Notes under the pieces: generated by a model
Seen by the model: the letters and a program-made list of their open reading frames with translations, nothing else
What the model was told of the DNA's origin: nothing
Databases searched by the model: none
Program-made: the position numbers and the translations under genes
Assembly (NCBI GenBank): GCA_030591795.1
Contig: JAUVAJ010000113.1
Location: 1 to 6,202, forward strand
Origin: Desulfuromonadales bacterium
GTDB lineage: Bacteria > Desulfobacterota > Desulfuromonadia > Desulfuromonadales > UBA2294
DNA length: 6,202 bases
Direction of reading: 5' to 3'
Part shown: positions 1 to 5,067 of the stretch, one piece after another
Layout: each line of letters begins with the position of its first letter
Numbering within the stretch: the stretch's first letter is position 1

Positions 1-218
1 TAATCGAGAGTGTAAGGGCGATTCTGATGCCGGGCCAACTGGGTTCGTTGCCAACGATTCAAGTTACTAAAGATATCATTGCGCAGTTTTTCCGCCTTTT
101 TCTCCAGCTTCGCAAGCTCGCCAGAGAAGTCAACGTTATCAGTAGAATACTCGCGCAGTTCACGAATCTTTGTTTTAAGATCAACCAAGGGTTTTTCAAA
201 ATCTAGATGGACTTGCAT
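1..218 (-). CDS. accA: Acetyl-CoA carboxylase carboxyltransferase subunit alpha, N-terminal part (runs off the window)
   Basis: AccA is the alpha half of the carboxyltransferase, which moves the carboxyl group from carboxybiotin on BCCP to acetyl-CoA, giving malonyl-CoA for fatty-acid synthesis in the cytoplasm. Only the first 72 codons are present; the family is usually about 320 residues, so the catalytic crotonase-like domain lies outside. The visible part matches the AccA N-terminus: LDFEKPLVDL near residues 5-14, a charged, probably coiled-coil segment at about 15-50, and the typical WQRTQLARH and RPYTLD segments near residues 57-72. The ATG at 218-216 is preceded by AGGAG at 227-231 with 8 bases of spacing, a good ribosome binding site. 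It lies 93 bp after dnaE in the same direction, as in E. coli. No strong promoter or terminator is seen in that gap, so co-transcription with dnaE is plausible but not shown. Confidence 0.95.
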   Translation of the reverse strand, partial: MQVHLDFEKPLVDLKTKIRELREYSTDNVDFSGELAKLEKKAEKLRNDIFSNLNRWQRTQLARHQNRPYTLD

Positions 219-275
219 CTGTAAAACTCCTATTTTTACCTTATTGAAGGCCGAACAAACCGGTTCTTTGCATAT

Positions 276-297
276 CCGACAGGCCTAAGCCGACAGG
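276..297. repeat. Short direct repeat in the dnaE-accA gap
   Basis: The 8-mer CCGACAGG occurs at 276-283 and again at 290-297, a period of 14 bases, in the 93-bp gap between dnaE and accA. The copies are separated by CCTAAG. This could be a tandem half-site for a DNA-binding protein in the accA leader or a chance repeat. No regulator is known to me for this motif. Confidence 0.35.
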
Positions 298-311
298 TTC
301 CAGCATAGATA

Positions 312-3300
312 TTATTCGAAAGTGACGACATTGTAGCCGAAAAGTCGTTTAGTATCATCCATTATTTGATCATTCGCTGCAACCTTGAGATTTTCCGGCA
401 GTTTGATAACGGTTTCACTCCGATTCGGAATTTCCATGTGCAACAAAACCTCGCAGCCACCACGGTTGCGCAACAGCAGGCTGCGCAGCTCCCGGAGCTG
501 CTCGACATCCAGACCGGGTGTCGACAAACGAAAATGAACCCGACTGGTCTGGGCTTCCTTGACATTATTCAGTAGCGTCACTTCCGTAGCAATAATTTTA
601 CAGCTCTCCTCACCAACTTCGAGCCCACCGGTCACCAGCAACGGCTCATCGCCACTTAACAACTCGGCACAGCTTGCATAGAGTTCCGGGAAAATTACAA
701 CTTCTACAACCCCGGCCAGATCCTCCAGAGTCACGATCGCCATGCGGTCGCCTTTTTTGGTGGTCATCTGCCGTGTCGCCGCGACCAATCCACAGACCCG
801 TACCTTCTCTTTATCACTGCGTTCGATCAATCCGGCCGTATCACAGGTTGTAAATCGCTTGATAATCTCTATATGTCGGGATAAAGGATGACCGGTAATA
901 AAGAAACCGAGCGCTTCTTTTTCAAACCCGAGTAAAATCTTTTCTGTCCACTCCTCGATATCCGGCAAAGAACCGTAACCGTTCCCTTGATGCGACACGA
1001 TTTCTTCGGTACTGAATAAAGATTCCTGACCTGAAGCCTTTTCACGTTGCAGATTTTGCCCAATTTCAAGCGATTCATCTAGTACCGCCATATACTGGGA
1101 GCGTTTGCCGCCAATGGAATCGAAAGCTCCACATTTGATCAGCGCTTCGACTACCCGTCGATTAACCTTGCGCAGATCTACCCGTTCGCAGAAATCGGCA
1201 AGGCTTTTGTACGGATCATTCTGCCGTTCTTCAATGATCGACTCAAGCGCCGCCGAACCGACACCTTTAACCGCACCAAGACCAAAACGAATCTCTTTAT
1301 CATATGCGCCAAAAAAACGATCCGAGGCATTAATATCTGGAGGTAGCACCTCAATCCCCATAGCCCGGACTTCACTTATATTCTTGATGACCTTGTCGGT
1401 ATTTTCCATATCCTCGGTCAACAGCGCAGCCATAAACTCAACCGGGTAATGCGTTTTGAGGTAAGCGGTCTGCAGGGCGATCAAGGCATAGGCAGCCGAG
1501 TGCGATTTATTGAATCCATATTCGGCAAACATCTCCATCAAGTCGAAAACTGCCGCCGCTTTTTTAAGATCTAGTTTATTATCCTTCGCACCGGCAAGAA
1601 AGAGATCCTTCTGTTTGGCCATCTCTTCGGCTTTTTTCTTGCCCATGGCACGTCGCAGCAGGTCGGCACCGCCGAGGGAGTAATTTGCCAACACCTGAGC
1701 GATCTGCATGACCTGTTCCTGATAGACAATAACCCCGTAGGTGTCTTTGAGGAGCGGCTCCAGTTGCGGAAAATCGTAGGTAATCTTGCGCTTGCCGTGT
1801 TTACGCTGGATAAAGTCATCGACCATGCCTGATCCGAGCGGGCCAGGCCGATATAGAGCACAAACTGCAATAATATCCTCGAAGCAGGTCGGCTTGAGTT
1901 TTACCAGCAACTCCTTCATGCCGCTCGACTCCAGCTGAAAGACACCGGTCGTCTCACCCCGGGCCAGCAGCTCATAAGTCTTTGGGTCGTCATCCTTCAT
2001 CATCCGCAGATCAAAATCTGGCTCCTGACGATGAATCAGCCGGACACAATTATCGATAACGGTCAGAGTCTTGAGTCCGAGAAAATCAAACTTGACCAGA
2101 CCGATCTTCTCGACGTAGCTCATAGCGAACTGGGTCACCTGACTACCGGTCTTCTGATCGACATAAAGCGGCAGATACTCGGTCAACGGTGTCGGTGTAA
2201 CAACAACACCAGCGGCATGGGTCGAGGCGTGCCGGGTCAGGCCCTCCAGAGCCAGGGCGATGTTGATAAGCTCTTTTTGTTTGGGATCTTTTTTGGTGGC
2301 CTCGCGTAGCTGCGGCTCCTGTTCCAACGCTTTCTTCAGCGTCGTACCGAGGACATTCGGCACCAACTTGGCAAGCTTGTCTACCTCGCCATATGGAACA
2401 TTCAGCGCCCGGCCGACATCGCGAATAACCCCTTTGGCCTGCATGGTGCCAAAAGTGATAATCTGTGCAACATTTTCCTGCCCGTACTTCTCGCGGACAT
2501 AATTGATAACAGCCTCACGCCCGTAGATACAGAAATCAACGTCGATATCCGGCATCGAAACACGCTCCGGATTGAGGAACCGTTCGAACAGCAGATTATA
2601 CGGTAGTGGATCAATATCGGTGATGCGCAGAGCAAAGGCAACCAGACTGCCAGCGGCACTACCACGCCCTGGTCCAACCGGAATATCTTGGTTTTTGGCC
2701 CAGACGATAAAATCGGCAACGATCAGAAAGTAACCGGGAAACCGCATCTGAATGATACAATCAAGCTCGACCTGTAACCGGTCCCAGTACTCTTGTTCAT
2801 TTTCTTTCGAGAACTCGGGACGATTCAGGCGAATCTCCGCAAAACGTTCATTGAGTCCAGCGCGGGAGTCTTCGACCAGCACGTCACCAAGAGTCTTACC
2901 CTCAGGCTTTTCATAAGCAGGGAAATGATAGGTATCAAAATCGAATTCAATATTGCAACGCGAGGCGATATCAATCGTACTCTGAAGAGCCTCTGGAACG
3001 TGTGAGAAGAGCGCCGCCATCTCTTCCGGGGTCTTCATGTAAAATTCATCATTATGAAAGCGCATACGGTCGGTATCGTCCATGGTCTTGCCGGTCTGGA
3101 TACAGAGTAGCACTTCGTGGGCGTAAGCATTCTCCCTGGTCAGGTAATGACAGTCGTTGGTCGCCACCAGAGGCAACCCGCTCTGCCGGGAAATATCAAT
3201 CAAAGCGTCATTGGCGATCTTCTGCTCCGGTATGAAATTTTCCTGCAGCTCAAGATAAAAACGATCATTATCAAAAACCTGTGAAATTTCTTCGGCCCGG

Positions 3301-3782
3301 CGTTTAGCTTCGTCGAGTTGATTCTTTAGAATCAGCTGTGGAATCTCGCCACCGAGGCAGGCGCTCATGGCGATAATCCCCTCGTTGTACTCCTTGAGCA
3401 GCTCCCAATCGATTCGCGGCCGATAGTAGAAGCCATCCTGATAGGCCTGAGATATCATGAAGCAGAGGTTGCGATAACCGGTCTGATTCATCGCCAGCAG
3501 AAGCAGATGATTTGATGCCTCACCAGCGCCTCGCATCCCTGACTTATCCTGGCGAGCGCCGGGCGCCACGTATACCTCACAACCGATAATTGGCTTCACG
3601 CCATGTTTAGACGCCTCAATATAAAACTCAACTGCGCCAAACATGTTGCCATGATCAGTAACAGCGACCGCTGGCATATGCAAGTCATGAGCACGCTTAA
3701 CCAGATCAGGGATCTTGATCGCTCCGTCCAAAAGACTGTATTGACTATGCAGGTGGAGATGTACGAAATCGGCGTGTTTCAT
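312..3782 (-). CDS. dnaE: DNA polymerase III alpha subunit (replicative polymerase)
   Basis: DnaE is the catalytic subunit of the replicative polymerase holoenzyme. The protein has 1156 residues (E. coli 1160) and looks complete. An N-terminal PHP domain spans about residues 5-280 with HLHLHS at 8-13, TDHGN at 42-46 and NDCHY at 209-213. The polymerase core follows, with PGRGS at 371-375, PDIDVDF at 411-417 and KFDFLGL at 564-570. Asp412, Asp414 and Asp566 align with the E. coli catalytic triad Asp401, Asp403 and Asp555. A helix-hairpin-helix lies near 834-853 and an OB fold near 990-1070, followed by the C-terminal region that binds tau in E. coli. QESLF at 919-923 fits the beta-clamp binding motif and sits where E. 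coli has QADMF. The ATG start is chosen because MKHADFVHLHLHS is the expected N-terminus. The ribosome binding site is weak, with only GGA about 12 bases upstream. The gene has its own promoter after maf. No intein, frameshift or missing active-site residue is seen. Confidence 0.98.
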   Translation of the reverse strand: MKHADFVHLHLHSQYSLLDGAIKIPDLVKRAHDLHMPAVAVTDHGNMFGAVEFYIEASKHGVKPIIGCEVYVAPGARQDKSGMRGAGEASNHLLLLAMNQTGYRNLCFMISQAYQDGFYYRPRIDWELLKEYNEGIIAMSACLGGEIPQLILKNQLDEAKRRAEEISQVFDNDRFYLELQENFIPEQKIANDALIDISRQSGLPLVATNDCHYLTRENAYAHEVLLCIQTGKTMDDTDRMRFHNDEFYMKTPEEMAALFSHVPEALQSTIDIASRCNIEFDFDTYHFPAYEKPEGKTLGDVLVEDSRAGLNERFAEIRLNRPEFSKENEQEYWDRLQVELDCIIQMRFPGYFLIVADFIVWAKNQDIPVGPGRGSAAGSLVAFALRITDIDPLPYNLLFERFLNPERVSMPDIDVDFCIYGREAVINYVREKYGQENVAQIITFGTMQAKGVIRDVGRALNVPYGEVDKLAKLVPNVLGTTLKKALEQEPQLREATKKDPKQKELINIALALEGLTRHASTHAAGVVVTPTPLTEYLPLYVDQKTGSQVTQFAMSYVEKIGLVKFDFLGLKTLTVIDNCVRLIHRQEPDFDLRMMKDDDPKTYELLARGETTGVFQLESSGMKELLVKLKPTCFEDIIAVCALYRPGPLGSGMVDDFIQRKHGKRKITYDFPQLEPLLKDTYGVIVYQEQVMQIAQVLANYSLGGADLLRRAMGKKKAEEMAKQKDLFLAGAKDNKLDLKKAAAVFDLMEMFAEYGFNKSHSAAYALIALQTAYLKTHYPVEFMAALLTEDMENTDKVIKNISEVRAMGIEVLPPDINASDRFFGAYDKEIRFGLGAVKGVGSAALESIIEERQNDPYKSLADFCERVDLRKVNRRVVEALIKCGAFDSIGGKRSQYMAVLDESLEIGQNLQREKASGQESLFSTEEIVSHQGNGYGSLPDIEEWTEKILLGFEKEALGFFITGHPLSRHIEIIKRFTTCDTAGLIERSDKEKVRVCGLVAATRQMTTKKGDRMAIVTLEDLAGVVEVVIFPELYASCAELLSGDEPLLVTGGLEVGEESCKIIATEVTLLNNVKEAQTSRVHFRLSTPGLDVEQLRELRSLLLRNRGGCEVLLHMEIPNRSETVIKLPENLKVAANDQIMDDTKRLFGYNVVTFE

Positions 3783-3791
3783 AAAGAGCAG

Positions 3792-3800
3792 TTATCCACA
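3792..3800 (+). promoter_or_regulatory. Perfect DnaA box in the dnaE leader
   Basis: TTATCCACA matches the strict DnaA-box consensus TTATNCACA without mismatch. It lies 9 bases upstream of the dnaE start codon and about 70 bases downstream of the -10 element, so inside the predicted transcribed leader. DnaA is the replication initiator and also acts as a transcription factor in many bacteria. A bound DnaA could slow elongation into dnaE. One isolated box does not make an origin. By chance a given 9-mer on either strand is expected roughly once in 130 kb, so its position before a replication gene is suggestive but not proof. Confidence 0.55.
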
Positions 3801-3830
3801 AAAAAGATGCCTGCGAACAGGACAATAAAG

Positions 3831-3856
3831 AAAAAACAACCCCGCAACTGATTGCG
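3831..3856 (-). terminator. Weak hairpin plus T-tract in the dnaE leader
   Basis: On the minus strand CGCAA (3856-3852), loop TCAG and TTGCG (3847-3843) form a 5-bp stem. GGGTTG and then six T at 3836-3831 follow. The stem is short and the T-run starts 6 bases after it, so this would be a poor intrinsic terminator. It could be a pause or attenuation site between the dnaE promoter and its start codon, or nothing. Confidence 0.2.
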
Positions 3857-3870
3857 CCACAAGGCAAGCA

Positions 3871-3900
3871 ATCATAACATTCAGGGTCAGCGCGGGTCAA
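3871..3900 (-). promoter_or_regulatory. Sigma70-type promoter of dnaE
   Basis: On the minus strand the -35 element is TTGACC (3900-3895) and the -10 element is TATGAT (3876-3871), separated by 18 bases. Each hexamer matches five of six consensus positions. Transcription would start near 3864 and give a leader of about 80 bases before the dnaE ATG. It sits immediately after the maf stop codon and its terminator-like hairpin, as expected for an independent dnaE transcript. Confidence 0.65.
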
Positions 3901-3928
3901 GAAAACGGCGTCAAAGAACCTTGACGCC
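3899..3928 (-). terminator. Terminator-like hairpin overlapping the end of maf
   Basis: Reading the minus strand, GGCGTCAA (3928-3921), loop GGTTCT and TTGACGCC (3914-3907) form a perfect 8-bp stem with a 6-base loop. GTTTTCTT (3906-3899) follows, an imperfect T-tract. The upstream arm and loop are the last maf codons and the stop codon lies in the downstream arm. The arrangement suits an intrinsic terminator of maf on the minus strand only; the plus-strand side has no T-run. The T-tract runs into the dnaE -35 box. Termination is probably incomplete because the tract is interrupted. Confidence 0.55.
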
Positions 3929-4492
3929 AAAGCGTTCCAGAAGCGTGGTCAATTTAATCAACGGCAGACCGATCAGACTGGTGTAATCTTCCCCTGCCAT
4001 CTTCGCCATCAGGGCGATACCAAGCCCTTCAATCTTGAAAGATCCGGCACATTTAAAGGGGCGGTCATGGTCTACATATGTTGCAATCTGTTCGTCAGTC
4101 AAGGTGCGTAGAGTCACTGTAAACGAGGCGAAATCAGATGATGATTCATCCGTTGCGGCATCATAGACCGTTACGCCAGTATAAAACGTATGGCTCAAAC
4201 CGGACATAGCCTGTAGTTGGCGGATCGCTGCCAACCGACTACCCGGCTTACCAATAATTCGTCCACGCGGATCAACAAACACCTGATCGGAACCGATAAT
4301 CAAAGCTTCGGGATAATGTCGACGCAGACTCGCTGCTTTGCCCAAAGAGAGGTGCTTGACCAGCAACTCCGGGGCTACACTCTGATCGAGCTTTTCAGTA
4401 TATAGCGGAGTTGCCACGGTAAAAGGAATACCGAGCTGTTTAAGCAGCTCACGTCGATAAGGGCTGGTTGAAGCAAGAATCAGATTACGCAT
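3911..4492 (-). CDS. Maf-family nucleoside triphosphate pyrophosphatase, YceF (7-methyl-GTP) type
   Basis: Maf proteins hydrolyse non-canonical nucleotides to the monophosphate and pyrophosphate, keeping them out of nucleic acids. The 193-residue length is normal. The family start LILASTSPYRR is at residues 4-14, with the phosphate-binding Ser and Arg. GSDQ at 67-70 carries the catalytic Asp69, GKP is at 81-83, FYTG at 103-106 and CAGSFKIEGLG at 148-158. GLPLIKL at 175-181 closes the domain. The CAGSFK...EG segment and the SDQVFV context resemble E. coli YceF, which prefers 7-methyl-GTP, more than YhdE, which acts on dTTP and UTP. The substrate call is therefore inference by subfamily. The ATG at 4492 has AAGGA at 4501-4505 with 8 bases of spacing. 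The gene lies between the unknown 128-residue gene and dnaE and ends in a terminator-like hairpin, so it is probably expressed separately from dnaE. Confidence 0.93.
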   Translation of the reverse strand: MRNLILASTSPYRRELLKQLGIPFTVATPLYTEKLDQSVAPELLVKHLSLGKAASLRRHYPEALIIGSDQVFVDPRGRIIGKPGSRLAAIRQLQAMSGLSHTFYTGVTVYDAATDESSSDFASFTVTLRTLTDEQIATYVDHDRPFKCAGSFKIEGLGIALMAKMAGEDYTSLIGLPLIKLTTLLERFGVKVL

Positions 4493-4522
4493 CAGGTTTG
4501 TCCTTGAGGGAAAAGTTTCTAT

Positions 4523-4551
4523 TTTTTACCCTACTGATGCATAAAAAGCAA
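4523..4551 (-). promoter_or_regulatory. Candidate weak promoter of maf
   Basis: On the minus strand TTGCTT (4551-4546) and TAAAAA (4528-4523) are separated by 17 bases. The -35 box keeps the TTG core and the -10 matches four of six positions. The start point would be about 4516, leaving a leader of about 24 bases that contains the maf ribosome binding site. The region is AT-rich, so a chance match is possible; read-through from the upstream gene is the alternative. Confidence 0.3.
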
Positions 4552-4565
4552 CGGGACGATCAGTA
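4532..4565. repeat. 7-bp inverted repeat upstream of maf
   Basis: TACTGAT at 4532-4538 and ATCAGTA at 4559-4565 are perfect inverted copies separated by 20 bases. They flank the candidate -35 box of maf. No T-tract follows on the minus strand, so this does not look like a terminator for the upstream gene. It could be a spaced operator or a chance repeat in AT-rich DNA. Confidence 0.3.
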
Positions 4566-4575
4566 ATAATAACTA

Positions 4576-4962
4576 TCAACCAACCTGCTGCCAGATCGGG
4601 CCGGTCTCCGCTATGCGCCCTGCCTGCTGTTCATAGTGTGATTGAAACAGACGGCTGACCGGTTTTGGGGCGAAACGTCGGTTGCAGTGTGATTCAGCTG
4701 CTAATAATAGCTCCGATTCAAGGCCGTAGCGATCGACAGTAGCGAGCAGCGACAGATCAGCGCTGCCGTTTGCTGATAAGTCGGCGAAGGTTACAATACC
4801 GCCGGCATCCGGTTCTACCAGCACATCAACTTCAACCAGACCGTTGCCACAGATACCGTTTACAGCATGCCGCCAGCGGCGTCCACGACGTTGACGCTCT
4901 ACATGGTGAATATCGAAATATAGCGCATTCCCTTGAGAATCGATTGCATCGAGCCAGACCAT
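4576..4962 (-). CDS. Conserved-looking protein of unknown function, 128 residues
   Basis: I do not recognise this protein. It is predicted soluble: no signal peptide or membrane segment is visible. Residues 19-32 form a histidine- and arginine-rich basic patch (HHVERQRRGRRWRH). Residues 41-61 read like beta strands (GLVEVDVLVEPDAGG, then VTFAD). Residues 80-90 look helical, and the C-terminal 35 residues carry HCNRRF and end in IWQQVG. The two cysteines, 38 and 93, do not form a recognisable metal motif. The start is well supported: ATG preceded by GGGAGGT at 4973-4967, only 4 bases away. The gene lies 105 bp after the WYL regulator, with palindromes and a consensus -10 box in the gap, and 83 bp before maf. 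It is thus a natural candidate target of that regulator, which is inference from position only. Confidence 0.8.
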   Translation of the reverse strand: MVWLDAIDSQGNALYFDIHHVERQRRGRRWRHAVNGICGNGLVEVDVLVEPDAGGIVTFADLSANGSADLSLLATVDRYGLESELLLAAESHCNRRFAPKPVSRLFQSHYEQQAGRIAETGPIWQQVG

Positions 4963-4966
4963 AATG

Positions 4967-4973
4967 ACCTCCC
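4967..4973 (-). promoter_or_regulatory. Strong ribosome binding site of the 128-residue gene
   Basis: GGGAGGT on the minus strand lies 4 bases before the ATG at 4962 and is the best Shine-Dalgarno match in the window. Its first two bases overlap one arm of the 9-bp inverted repeat at 4972-5003. It decides the start of this otherwise unrecognised gene. Confidence 0.8.
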
Positions 4974-5003
4974 TGTTGGTTATGATTATATCCTACCAAC
5001 AGG
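4972..5003. promoter_or_regulatory. Perfect 9-bp inverted repeat around the -10 box (candidate operator)
   Basis: CCTGTTGGT at 4972-4980 and ACCAACAGG at 4995-5003 are exact inverted copies separated by 14 bases. The spacer contains the minus-strand -10 hexamer TATAAT, and one arm touches the ribosome binding site. As DNA, a protein bound to both arms would cover the -10 box and the start point. As RNA in a transcript reading through from the WYL gene, it would form a stem-loop ending against the Shine-Dalgarno sequence. A terminator is unlikely because no T-tract follows on either strand. Confidence 0.6.
4985..4990 (-). promoter_or_regulatory. Consensus -10 box of the 128-residue gene
   Basis: TATAAT on the minus strand is a perfect sigma70 -10 hexamer. 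No good -35 box stands 16-18 bases upstream. The nearest candidate, CTGTCA (5011-5006, four of six matches), is 15 bases away and lies inside the GTGACA-N5-TGTCAC palindrome. A start near 4978 would leave a very short leader of about 15 bases that holds the ribosome binding site. A good -10 with a poor -35 fits a regulated promoter. Confidence 0.5.
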
Positions 5004-5004
5004 C

Positions 5005-5021
5005 GTGACAGGATATGTCAC
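5005..5021. promoter_or_regulatory. Palindrome GTGACA-N5-TGTCAC (candidate operator)
   Basis: GTGACA at 5005-5010 and TGTCAC at 5016-5021 are perfect inverted 6-bp arms separated by GGATA. The size and symmetry are typical of a binding site for a dimeric helix-turn-helix protein. The centre is about 35 bases upstream of the predicted start point, so a bound protein would overlap the -35 region. The neighbouring WYL regulator is the obvious candidate, but nothing in the sequence proves it. Confidence 0.5.
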
Positions 5022-5067
5022 TAAAGATCAACGGCTGTAATTTAAAAGAAGGGATCTTACCTGGAGT

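Noticed and set aside
251..268. CCGG-centred near-palindrome in the accA leader
   Set aside because: The symmetry is restricted to a few bases around AACCGGTT and breaks down on extension; it gives no credible hairpin or operator.
79..288. A 69-codon plus-strand open frame opposite accA
   Set aside because: The minus-strand reading is a clear AccA N-terminus with a good ribosome binding site; the plus-strand frame is Ser/Phe-rich antisense.
1105..1449. A 114-codon plus-strand open frame inside dnaE
   Set aside because: It lies fully antisense to a strongly conserved part of dnaE, has low-complexity Ser/Arg-rich composition and no recognisable domain. It is a shadow of the real gene, like the other short frames within dnaE, maf and the WYL gene.
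2402..2719. A 105-codon minus-strand open frame in another frame within dnaE
   Set aside because: It overlaps the catalytic PDIDVDF region of the polymerase, whose own frame explains the sequence completely. No sign of dual coding.
5024..5058. AAGATC/GATCTT inverted arms after the WYL stop codon as a terminator
   Set aside because: Arms are only 6 bp, the loop is 23 bases and no T-tract follows on the minus strand, so it is not a credible terminator.
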